Shown piece after piece: positions 25,723-37,735 of a stretch of DNA of 64,000 nt. The DNA lies in NCBI RefSeq assembly GCF_964340395.1, contig NC_135549.1, positions 17,093,842-17,157,841 of the forward strand, read 5' to 3'. Both the position numbers and the translations under genes were made by a program. Below the pieces are notes generated by a model that was not told the origin of the DNA, did not search any database, and worked only from the letters and a program-made list of their open reading frames with translations. Source of the DNA: Glandiceps talaboti (Eukaryota > Hemichordata > Enteropneusta > Spengelidae). Within the stretch, counting starts at the first letter, position 1; the number at the start of each line of letters is the position of its first letter.

Positions 25723-28700
25723 TATATATATAAATGATATATTTTTTAGAAAGATTGGACAGCCAGGTAGTCACAATTTTTAATCTGAATATCAATGAAT
25801 AGCAGTGCTCAAATCTATAATTCCCTTTTTTCAGACAAGGACAAAGAACAACTTCAAAATAAGTCACAGTGAACATATGATTGAATAAAAACTTTGAGAA
25901 ATCCTAAACTTGTAACCACTTGTTTCATTTTTAAAATTGTTAGTACACTGCTGTGCTTATCATTCCCTCTTCAAATTCATGACATTTTGAAGAAAAAAAA
26001 TCCCTGACTTTAAAAAGTACCAAATGTGAACGAAAAACTTACAAATAATAGTCAAACAAACTTTAAAATAATTTATTTTTTATTAATTAACCGTTACTGG
26101 CTGTGTATCATGATTTGGTCCTGCTATATCAAATGACAGCATAGTTACGTACCGTAATAAAACTTGCAATGATACGGAAAGCTGACATTAGGTGTCCTTG
26201 AAACTCAGAACTTGAATCTTTAACTAAAACTATCAACGAAGTCAAAGTTGGGATGCTCTGTAAATATTACATTAATTTTTTTCTGATTTGCACAACAAGT
26301 TCGTTCTTCATGTCTGACCGGGCGCACATGCATCGGCCGTCTGTAGTGGCCATGCCAGTGATTACGCATTGATTCAGTGCCCAACATTCACATGTGTCAC
26401 TAGCACTGTCAACATCATGCAACACGATCCCCTAACACAGCTTTTTCGGAATCAAAATACACATGTACTCATTTAATTTAACCCATCAACAAATGAAAAT
26501 CACAACCTCTCCCATAAATTTGGTTCACGAAGGCTTCTGAGCTGTGGCATGGCAGATAGATGTTCCGGAAGCAAGTTCAGTGTTTCGCACACGTCAGTGA
26601 TTAGGTCAGAGGTCACGACAGTGACAGTAGACAAAACATGTGACGAGAGACGTCCATTTCGACGTCTCATCTAATCCCTCTAATGTTTTAATTTGTAGAT
26701 TAAGTTTATCAAAGTTGATCTTTTTGTGGCATTTTTTATGTTAACAATAGAACTGCGCGTTGTCACTGTATCTTATATGATGTCAACAAAACTTTCCCTT
26801 ACGCAGTCAGTATACTTCTTGTGGGATTCATGTCACGTCGAGTCAGAGCCTGGCCTGGTCCGACCGTGGACTTAGATAATTTTGATGTCTGCCATAAAAT
26901 GAATGCGCCAAAGCGGCGCAAGGTGGGAAAATTATTGCTTCATTTGTAATTTTAGGGGGCCAATGTCGCAAGGTCGTGGCCTCGGCAGAACTGGCCTAAG
27001 ACGCCATGGGGAACCTTACAATTTTGCTGTGCTCAGGGGTCGGTCGGAAATAAAAAAACTTTTTTTTTCTGATGTCGGAGCTGCAAATTAGGGTCGGTCG
27101 GGAGATGAGAAACAGAAAAATAAAAAGGTCCGCCCTAACAGACATGTGTGTGTATGAAAGTGAAACAATGTTTAAACCAGGTACAAACAAACCAACTATT
27201 AATTGTCAGAACACACCAATGTGCAACCATGATGTGAAAATGATGTCATGCCATTGTTAGTGGTATTGACAATTTAAATGACTGTATGAATACAAAATAC
27301 CATTCCCATGGTGTCATCCTATAGATAGCTGCTCTCCTTTGGGGGCAATAGTGTCTACAAAGTTCACATAGTATTCTATAGATAGTTCTTTCCCCATGTA
27401 TGGGGGATAATAGTTAGTATTTGTATTTCACTAGACATAGCATACCAGTAGTTATTAGCTCACCCCATTGGTACTTTACATAACATGGTTATTACCTCAC
27501 TGCATACACTACTATGTTTGTCATATCATATCTATCATTAGTATGACTTATTTTAACTATTAAACTGTCTTGGTAAATAGAAAAGTTATTCCATTCTTTT
27601 GTAACAAATCTCCTGAGAAAACATTTCCTTTCAAATACTTTATTTCTGTCACTAATACATTTTCTGTTTTTAAAGTAAATTTTTGATCCCGAAGGTAAAG
27701 GTCACCATGTTAATATAGATTTCTTTCTTCAAAATCTCACACAAAACAGAGTATTGAAACTAATTTCATTTTTGGGTTGATTTATGACAAAACTTTTAAA
27801 CCACAGGTTTTGATAAGGAACTGGTGACATCAAATAGTTGGGGTTTTTTTTAAACACACTTGACAGATTACATGGATTATACATAACCACAATGTCTTAA
27901 TTCAAAAGAACAAGGATGTTAGAAGTCCTTGGAGGTTCATACTTCTTCAGTAATCATCAGGTAACAACAATGTCAATGTGTACACATCCCCTGTAATTGA
28001 AATGGTCACAGAGGCAATTCAAACACAGATGACAGTACAATGTACATAAATGAAAAAGGATTACATGGTGATAGTAGATAACCAGCACCATTAGAACTGA
28101 TAATGTCAAGTACCATTAATATCATATACATACAGACAAGTCTGTTAATATTGTCATCAGTCACTTGTGGTAAGTTACCTTTGTGAAATTTACAGCTACA
28201 CATAGCTACCAACTTACTAACTTACATGGATTCTGATCTCCATATTGTTTTAATGGTTTCTGGTGACACCATTATACCAACTAACTTTAATACATGACTT
28301 CTGATGTCCTCATTTTTTTAATGGTTTCTAGTGATATTAAAAACTACTATAACTAACTTGTCAGAGATATGGCTGTCCATGGATTGACATACAATGTATA
28401 CACAAACAGACATGGGTCATTTGTATAACCACTCCTGGACTGTAATGACCAGGGCCTAATATATTTATTATATATTTATTATGTAAAATCCCCATCAAAA
28501 GACATAAAGTATGGGTTTTTATTATCAAGTGAATAATTCAAATAATAAACAATACAACTAATAGCCGGTATAACATGATATTTTATAGGTACTGTACCAT
28601 ACTATGTCTAGCCCAAGATAGGAAGAATTCTGAATACTAAAAACCCCTGAATACTATAAATTCTTAGAGACTGACGTCACATCAATTCATATCATTTATG

Positions 28701-29118
28701 ACTAATCATATCAAGTGTTCTACAGCTTCTACAGTGACGTATGATGATAAATATCACCATTTGTGCAGGAGAGGGGAGGGGGTCAAATTATAGATATTAA
28801 TAGTAAATATATGAGAAGCTTTTTATGACCAGTTGGTAAAATATAATCAAGTATGATTAATCTGAATATACAAACACGGTGTGGTATACTTTGCAATAAA
28901 TTTTTTGTCTACAAATAATACATCAATTTTAAAAGTTTATTTTTCTACACAGTGATGGATGACACCAACTTAAAAAAGGTCATTTTGCTACAATTTATAT
29001 ACCTGCAAATACCACAACAGTATTTTACTATTCCCTGGTGACAAACAGTTGAAATTATAGTGAAATGTACAGAATTTTGTCCAAAAAATATGAAATCATA
29101 TGAAATCCACAAAATAGA

Positions 29119-29356
29119 ATTAATAATAATAATAATCTTTATTTATACTGGATAATTCTTTAAGCATAAACACTTGTCTCCCAAGAAGTCCAATGAGGGC
29201 CATACCTCAGGGGTTCAGTGTTAATGCAGGAGGAAATCAGAGTACCCGGGGAAAACCTGTGTTGTTCGGTAGAGTCAAACTGAACCCTGAATGGGGTTCG
29301 AATCCCGACCGCAGTGGTAAGAGGCAAGTGGTTTAACCACTCAGCCACTGACAACC
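29119..29356 (-). mobile_element. tRNA-derived SINE, copy 1
   Basis: The minus strand begins with a tRNA-Ser/Leu-like head: A box TGGCTGAGTGG, B box GGGATTCGAACCC. A central region follows with ACACAGGTTTTCCCCGGG and GGACTTCTTGGGAGA, and an (ATT)n tail. Total about 238 bp. Shared head, body and tail with the copy at 41214 define the family. Confidence 0.8.
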
Positions 29357-32300
29357 GTTAATTGACTGAAATGACCAAAAAAGAATTCAAGTGAAATATT
29401 CCCATAAGATGTACCAGAGTCTAAAGGAGATGCTGGTAAAATACGTAGAGACCAGTCATATGAAAAACCCACACACTAACCGGGGAACAAAGTACAAAGT
29501 ACAATGAAATGAAACTGTTATATCATTGTCAATTGTTTTTTTCATCTAAATATAGTTATGATTCACATATTGCATGGTCTGCTAGTTTCTATCAATATAT
29601 CATGCGAATTATTTTTATGCTAGACAAGATATAAAATTGTTATTCTTTTATCAAAATATTCGAACTTCAACATGTTTCCTAAACTACTTCATCCTGGAAG
29701 GTAATAATTAATTCTTGTACCACTACCAAGGCTTCTAATCACTTACAAGTAGTGAACCTTTTGCATGTTCAGGCCGACAGGATTTGTTAAACTCTGTTTG
29801 CTGTCATCACTCAATATGTAGCTACTACATTTACAATCCATGTCATTCATGTCACAAAAAATTAATTCTGTTCACCTTTCATGTAAAAAAAAAAAATTTC
29901 TAAAAAGGAAGTCATTCTGCACGATTTCTGATTCTAAAACAGCCAAAGTGTTCCATCCCAGGAGATGGTGATGGATCTCTGTCGACAACACTGATTATCT
30001 AGATAACCCAAACGATAAATTCCAGTATTATGTACTATTTATGTATCCAGAAATTCATCAATCATGTCTTTCTAATAAAGGTTAATTGATAACTCAACCT
30101 CAGTCTTTTTTTTTGAAATATATCCATCAGAGATATTTAGTGTCCATATTACATGTCTCTGGTTGTCATAATTGGAGACATCAAATCATGGTTGTCTCTC
30201 AGTCTGAACTGATGACTACACACAATTAGTATTCTCCATGGCTGATCTGAATCTAATAGTTGGATACATCGGGGTAATTGACACAGGAAGAAAGACCATC
30301 CCTTGTGTTTACAATGAAGGGATTCCACCTGGAAACTGCCATCTATATTACCATTATCACAAACTGTGCTCATTCAGTTGAATGATTACCTTTTGATCTC
30401 ACAAAGCTGACGCTGAATTAATGATAATATGTACTTAGAATACAAATATTCACAGTCAGCATTTTTCAAAGGTACGTAGAATTGATATTTTTGCTAAAGT
30501 TTTAAAACCCTGATGATGAAAGTGAGAATTGAAGTACGTACACATGTACATCTATTTGTGTCATTAAAACATGATTTGATTAAAAGCAGTTTGCACTTGA
30601 TAATTCTGGATAAAATTTTGCACTGGCAAAGTTGATTCATACACTTTTGGACTGAGTTGAGTCCCTGGTCATATGATCCTCAGATGACGTAGGCGGACAC
30701 TATAATAACCTGTCATCGATCTGGAACTAGATACCCTGCAGCAGAGTGAGAGGGCCAGGACAGCAACGATCTTCAAAAGAATCATCGAAAAGATCATGTG
30801 ATCAGGTACTCGACTGACTCTGAAAAAGACAGCTTATGATCCAGAGTTATCAAGTTTAAACTAAATCAGTAATAAATTTTGTAAATTGCATACAGTTTCA
30901 TGTTTTATTATTACCTTCATTTCTTGGAAGCCAAATAAAATGGCAATAATTTACCTACTTCCCTAAGAATGTACCAACATTACCGTCTCTAGTTGACAAA
31001 ATGCAATTTGTGAACTTCCAACTTTGTATTTCATAAGGTACACACTACGAACTTTCAATTTGTAAAATATATTAAAACTGTCTTTTTAGATGCACTAAGG
31101 TAGCAAGGGTCATGATACATACAAATACATAAAGACTTTGAGGCCTGCTGATTTTCAAAATTACCAATATTGAACACATAGCAGATACATTGATGTATTC
31201 AACATGGCCAACGTACCAAGGAATCAGTTGAGGAGCTACGTATTCAAATGAGATTCAGTTTTCTCCGATAACAATCAGTTGTACAGATATACAGACAAAG
31301 AAGGTAAGTCTGGAAAAGTTGTTTTTTACTGTAAATTCATTAAATGAAGAATGACAAAAATATAGTTCACAGTGAAACTGAAGGGATTCCACTGTCATAT
31401 CACTTTTTGAGTACTTGTACTTTGATATGAATCTTGAAATTCATTCCATGTCCTACATGTATTATTCTCTTCTCCTGTGCAAACATATATTAACTTTGAT
31501 GTCAATGTATTTGGCGTATAAAATAGTGAATGTTAATTGTAAGAATCCTACTACATAAAATAGTGACTTTAATTGTACAGATCCCATGGGTCAACTTAGA
31601 GTCATTTAACATTGTCAACTCCAAATAAATCCTACGGGCCTACTTGTAAAAGTATTTTAATTTGTCAATCTGGAAGTACCAGTAGTACAGTTGGTGTCTG
31701 TCTTGTAATGTATATCTACTTTACGCAGAGTGAACTACAAATCATCCAGTGTTTTCTCATTCCTGTCATCAGTGACAGAGTAACAATCTCCAGCTGGTTT
31801 TCCAATTGCCACTGAACCTATTGCCCACAAATCACTCATTTGCTGGAGAATTGTAGAAAGTCTATTCTACTCCACATGAACGGTAATGTCAGCTGAAATA
31901 AATATATATATATATTCTAGCATAGTTTTCCTTTGGTTCAGTGTTTTTGTTAAAGGAATGTACACAGTAAAATCTATCTGAGATCAACGGACAATTTACC
32001 ATGATATCCCACCCAAATTATGGTATGGAAAGCATTGCAACTTTTTACCAGATTTCTATCCTCCGTTACAAAGGTTTCCAGACCTAAAAGCAAAAATATT
32101 GGTTGCGTGTTTTATCTTAAAGTTCACAAAATATACCAAGTTTAGTTTGTTTATATTAAGATAGTTCTATATAGACTAAACTTTCCACTTCCCTATTCAT
32201 TTCAGCAGTAATTCTGTTTTGCTCAACTTCTAATTTTTTGTATACAAACAAATACCCCCCTCCTCACCTCCCCCACCCCCCATTTAAAGCTGCACTAGCT

Positions 32301-32413
32301 GTAACTGAAGTATTATTTTTTCGATTAGTTATAAAAATTTTAAAGTACCAATAATTAGAAATTGTACATGTTAATTACAGGTCAATAAAAATCATAGTTT
32401 ATTTCAGGGTATT

Positions 32414-32482
32414 AATATGGGCCACCAACCCAAAATATTAATACAATTATTGTATTAATATTTTGGGTTGGTGGCCCATATT
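32414..32482. repeat. Perfect 69-bp palindrome
   Basis: The sequence is its own complement about base 32448 with no mismatch. Each arm contains ATGGGCCACCAACCCAAAAT. There is essentially no loop. It is a foldback or MITE remnant by form. Confidence 0.9.
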
Positions 32483-34386
32483 GAATATACATTATACATT
32501 CAGGGGCACAAATAGTTCCATAGTGTCTATAAAATATACTATGGTGGAACAAATCAAAGTAAACTAGAGAGTACAACAAATATTAAATAAATTTACAAAC
32601 AGTTACAATTATTCGTCTTTTTACTTTAAAGGCGTGAAACTAAAATAAAGCTAGATTCCTAGTAAGTACGTCAACCCTCAATTCCGTCAATTGTTTAATT
32701 TATAAAAAGAGGCTTTAAGTTGTACAGTAACAAGTTGATATCATGATCACATTGGGAGCATTGTCTTTTGGGTGTGGACCCAAAATCAATTTGATTGGAT
32801 TTATTGTACTATATTATGAGTAAGCTGCAAAAATACATTCTATACTGTTCAGGGTATATGATATGAGTAAATTATTATTTATATACCAAAATACTTTCCA
32901 AAAAAATGTTCCAGCTGCAGCCAGTGAAGGCTGAATTTCCTTGCAGAAGTATATGAATAATCAGAATATATGAGATAATATCATTGGTTACAATATGCAG
33001 TACAACAAAACAAGGAATTTGTGAATATGTATTTCATGGCAAATATACTAGATTAGTGAACAGCTAGCTTACAATTTGATTATAGACATTGAAATCAAAT
33101 ATTCAAAATGCAATACAAATAGAAGTACATGTGTAACCATAAACAGAAGTGAGAAATTTCTCTCCACTTGTCTATGATAGATCATTGCCTGTCTGTTATA
33201 TTGAAACCATACATGTGTTATTGAAACCAATTGTTAATTATACCTGAATCTGAGTACATTTTGAAAAAGTATTGACATTCCACTGGCCTGACAAATGTAC
33301 AATATTATTGACTCCTACATATACCCATATTGTTACTGTATTTAATTATGTATTGTTTTGTTATTGAATGTCCATGGAAAAGTAACTAAGTAAAATTTAA
33401 AACATTTCATTCAGTTTCACAAACTCTGATCTCTGTCGACTGACACCACCCATCCGCACCTGAGCTGTGAGTCCATCGACATGGTGAGTCAGAACATGGT
33501 TGGCGTTCCATGAAACCATACAACACAGTATGTCGATTGCATTGCACTGTATTATTGAAGTAGCTTCCTTCAAGTTCAACCACCATGATTGAACAGTACA
33601 TGGTTGTTTTATATATTGTCTTTACGTAGTTCAGTATTACTTGTCTCTTTGTGAAGAAAATTACAATTCACCCCATTTCTGGATAACAGTAACTAAATTA
33701 TGAATCAACATTGAACAAAAGCGATCGTAATTTGTAACACAATTTTTGAAACGTTAGAGTGGTTCACCAGGTAGCATTACGTTTGAAGCCAGGAAATTAC
33801 ATTGATTCTATAATAATAGAATTTCCTCTACGATCTACTGTTGCAATATGACGCCATCGCGGAATAACTAAATCTTTTAAACCTTTTGGGTTTTTTTTAC
33901 AATGTAACGATAATCATATAATTCACAAAACAAAACAATCCAATGGAATTCCGAAAAGCCAAAAGGGTAGCCATTTTGATTTCACCTCCAGGTGCGCGGC
34001 GACCTCGATTTTTATGCGTGAACATGTAACACACGCAAACACCACTGCTCCTTTGCAGAAACGTTACACGAATTTAAGCAGACACTCGACTCTGCAGAAT
34101 AACAAGCTCCTAAATTCACATTGAGTTTGTCTTATCTTACTACTAACGCACACGTTTACATTGTCGTTCACCACCAGACGAGTTATGGAGGCGCTGCCTA
34201 GCTTGCCTTGACAGTGAAAGGTTTACAACAGTTAGTCTGGCAGATTTACGACACCCAGAGTGTCAATCGCACGATTTAATCAAATATTAACAACACTGTC
34301 TAACTTTGCAGAAACTAACCCTCCTCTTAAAACCTTTGACCATTCGATAAGGAAACGAAAGAAAAACAGTAACCGTGTGTACTAAC

Positions 34387-34440
34387 CTTAGTTGCAGCTG
34401 GGCGCCTAGCCTGGTGGTGTCAGAAGAGATGAAACGGCAG
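34387..34440 (-). other. Candidate non-coding first exon of gene B
   Basis: A good donor, AAG|GTTAGT, lies at 34386. It is preceded on the minus strand by about 50 bases of locally GC-richer sequence just downstream of a TATA-like/CArG promoter. The signal-peptide exon has an upstream acceptor, so a 5'UTR exon must exist. This is the best candidate seen, giving a 12.9-kb first intron. The 5' boundary is a guess at about 30 bases from the TATA-like core. Confidence 0.4.
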
Positions 34441-34458
34441 CCACGCCGTAATTTCACC

Positions 34459-34489
34459 CCATATAAGGAAGTACCGTTTCCTTATAAGG
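34459..34489 (-). promoter_or_regulatory. Twin CArG boxes (SRF-type) in probable gene B promoter
   Basis: Two perfect CC(A/T)6GG motifs, at 34459-34468 (CCATATAAGG) and 34480-34489 (CCTTATAAGG). Their starts are 21 bp apart, two helical turns. CArG boxes bind serum response factor. The lower one also contains a TATA-like core about 30 bases upstream of the candidate first exon. Function is inferred. Confidence 0.5.
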
Positions 34490-35271
34490 TAAAAAAACAC
34501 ATTCACTCAAATAGGTCATGAATATGTACAAGCCTGACCTCTACACCTTTTTACCTGTTTATCAAGTTAGGCGAACTATAACAATGGATCGAACCATTTC
34601 GTACTGTGTTACAACCGGTATTATCATAACGAAACAAAAACAATCAGCCTACCTATTATGGTCTTCTTTTGAAGTTAGTAAAACAGATTCATCTGTGTAC
34701 CGGAAAGGTCGGTTTGTCGGTTGTCGGTTGACGGTAGTGCGCTTGGAGGGAAGTTTAGCGAGACAAGCTTAGCATCTAGAATCACAGTGTGACTGTATAT
34801 GTCCTGGGTCCATAAAGCCAACGATTTTTAAAACCTTTTTTTTTCTTCTTCTTCACATTTCACGATTCCAAGAGGCTGTGGTCAGAATTTACAGGAAGGG
34901 AGTTATTTATGAAAAGTATCTTCCAAGACCCTCTACAATTTCAGAATATATCTTGCTCAATCATCCATTTTTCAAGTTTATGATTGTATTACAGCCCTCC
35001 GTCATCCAATTCAAAGTAGCCAACACGAAATTTAAAACGGATTTCATTGGACGCCTCGCTAATATGTGAACATAGAGTGATGTAAGTGCAAACATTGCTC
35101 ATGACACGGTTCTAAATATTAGGCATACAGCTATATGTATATACATGTATATGTGTATGATGCTCTCTGTAAACCACAACATCATCATGACCATAGCCTG
35201 TACTTGATGATGCGTAAAGTAAACAAAATATCGACAAACAGACAATTTGTGGTCGTACACTATTTTTATTT

Positions 35272-35398
35272 GTTCGTTCGTTCGTTCATTTGTTTGTTTG
35301 TTTTATTTACGGATTTGTTTGTTTATCTAATTATTTATTGTTTGTCGATTGATTGATTGTTTGTTTGTTTGTTTGTTTGTTTGTTTGTTTGTTTGTTT
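35272..35398. repeat. TTCG/TTTG tetranucleotide run
   Basis: TTCG, TTTG and GATT steps ending in an uninterrupted (TTTG)n tract. Confidence 0.9.
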
Positions 35399-37683
35399 TA
35401 AACTAAGAGAACCAAGTGATGCCCCAAGTGACAGGTTTTTTCTAAATAGCAAAAAAAAATTTAAAGTAGAAAAGAAAAATACGATCAAACATGAAAAAAT
35501 ACCCATAGTGTTTAAAGCTTATTAAAAATTAGACGACCGCAGAGCTCCTCCAACGTTGAGTGTGGGCGGTTAATGAATATATATGGTCATGGTAAAATGA
35601 AAAATCTGAAATTGTAATAAATCAAATATTATTTCAGCATTGCAGTGGCTATAGTTTAATTAAACCAGTGTTTAATTAAAAATAACACTTTCTGATTCAT
35701 AAGAATAGAATATTTAAAGTAAACATCCAATGCAGATGTCAGGACTTTAATTAAATTCCATTTTATTGAAATCGGCGCCTTTTAATTCGCCAACAACAGT
35801 AGATGGGAATTATGACACAAAACCGCATATAAAGTCTCTTTCGATGTAGTAAGGCTTTGACCGATAAACTTCTTGTGAAAATTGCACAAGTCGAGGAACT
35901 CATGGATACACTCATTTGGAAGTAGGTTACAGATAAACGAAAACAATAAATTCGTCCAACGTTTACCATTGACAGATATGATGAGAAATATTATTCAAGG
36001 TGTACTGCTATGCTGCAATTTCTTCACTATTTTAAACACTAATCACTGAAACATAAAAGTGTCTGTAAAATTTAGAAAGGTATCAAAGTTCTAGTTGAAA
36101 ACAGAATATATCAACAGACAGGGAACTGAATAGATGTGTTAATATTTTCAACTAGTTTATGCAAGGAACTCGTTTTCTATTTTTATACATATATATATAA
36201 TATCGTTACAGACTCATGAGAATATTAGATTCTAAGTTTAAGGTTCGAATTTACAGAGGCAGATAGAGGAGTTATAATATTCTAATTTTACATTTTAAAA
36301 AAAAAAGTGTTTTTGAGGCTGTCCTCAGCACTTCCGTCTTGCTACAATTCCTGAAGCCTTTAGTCTAGTGCTATCCATACCCTTCATCGCATTTTTCAGA
36401 TCGTTCTTTCTTGGTTTAAAGAGACCAAGCTGTCATCCAAACCAAAGAAATGTGGTTATACTCATCCTAAACTTGGAAGAGAGATAAAATATCGTCATTA
36501 CAGGTTTCTTAGAATCAATGTCATTCTTAGGCCACTTGGCTCTTCCAGTCCTCAAGAAACCCCTGCCTAATTTAAAGGTTTTAATTTTATATCTTTATGA
36601 CAGCTGTACGTCTCCCGGGTTTAGTTAAAGACCAACCAATATTAAGAGCTTACAAACTGCATAAGTTCCTTATTCGATAAAAATTAGTACTTTCAATAAT
36701 TTCTTTATGATATTATGCAATGATCATTTCAAGTTTAAAATACCTCTAAAAATATGTTTGCATTAAATACATGTCACGTGGTATGGACTACATACAGTGG
36801 ACACTCTTCATGTGATATTCTCCCTAGGGCACTAGTACTAGCAGAGAGGTCGCTATTATTTATTAAACAGCCTTTTTGTGAAATATAAGTACTCCTCCAA
36901 CACCAGCCATTATAGTCGGCAACGCAGTCAAGCAGACCATGGGCTAACATTTTATAATTAAACACGACTTTATACAGACAAGTTTCATTCAGTATTCATA
37001 ATTTAATTAAATTACATTTTAATTAAGTTTTTATTCTATAAGAACGGATTATTTGAAGAACAATTGCAGAGGTGAGTGGTTCAATTAAACTGCATATCTA
37101 ATTAACTTTTGTAATTAAATGAACACGTTTTTTTCAGAACAAATAACTGAGTGTAAACATTCATTGCAGTATTTAATTATAACGTGTTTTTTTTTAGTTC
37201 ATAAGAACAAATTATTGCTCCATGCAATTGCAAGTAGCTGAGACTAAATTGTATATAAAGGAATATTGGCGCGAGGAAATTGCCACTCGCGTGATGTTTG
37301 CTCAGAAGATTCCTCTCGTGTGCGCCAGGCTTTGGATTTTTTTCATTCCACAATGACGTCACTAAAGTCTTCACGGCGGTACATCCTTGTTGATTTCATA
37401 GAGGGATCAGTTTATTATAATAACTGTTGTTACTAGCACCTAGCCATCATCCAAGGCACCTGTCACAATATGCCCCAGTTCTGTCAGTTTTTACCTGAGT
37501 GTTTCATTGATTTTTATTTCGTACATTTCGACTTTTACATTCACTGTTTTAAATTTACACGTCATTAATTTTGTCACTTTTTGCCCTGTATCTAATGTTT
37601 ACTGTTATATTTCTAGTTGCGGTATATATAATTACCTGCCATTTTATTTACGTAAGTTTAACATGCAATTTCGTGCCTTTTCG

Positions 37684-37735
37684 GATTCCCTGATGAGGGC
37701 TAGATCTTTGTGTGGCCGAAACGCTGGAAATTATT
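37684..37735 (+). other. Hammerhead-ribozyme-like core
   Basis: CCTGATGAGGGC ... GGCCGAAACGC shows the two conserved hammerhead strands (CUGAUGA and GAAA), separated by a hairpin able to pair GGC with GCC. Stem III with its cleavage triplet was not found. Such motifs are known in Penelope-like retroelements, so this may be a fossil end of one. Confidence 0.3.

Larger units (their letters stand above)
21510..34386. other. First intron of gene B (inferred)
   Basis: 12.9 kb with no supported exon. It holds a TA microsatellite, two copies of a TC-rich dispersed repeat near 24700-24800 and 26950-27130, tandem duplications near 24330-24480 and 28215-28350, a SINE at 29119-29356 and a perfect palindrome at 32414-32482. 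An unrecognised 5'UTR exon could lie here. Confidence 0.5.

Noticed and set aside
25535-25876. 113-codon frame rich in Ile/Tyr
   Set aside because: Driven by the TA microsatellite.
26903-27260. Possible first exon or gene in a GC-richer patch
   Set aside because: The GTCGGTCGG and TTTCTCATCTCC text recurs near 24700-24800 as a dispersed repeat, and no coding similarity was recognised.
29290-29356. Possible tRNA gene with A and B boxes
   Set aside because: It is the head of a SINE: the same body and tail follow at a second locus, and the cloverleaf is incomplete.
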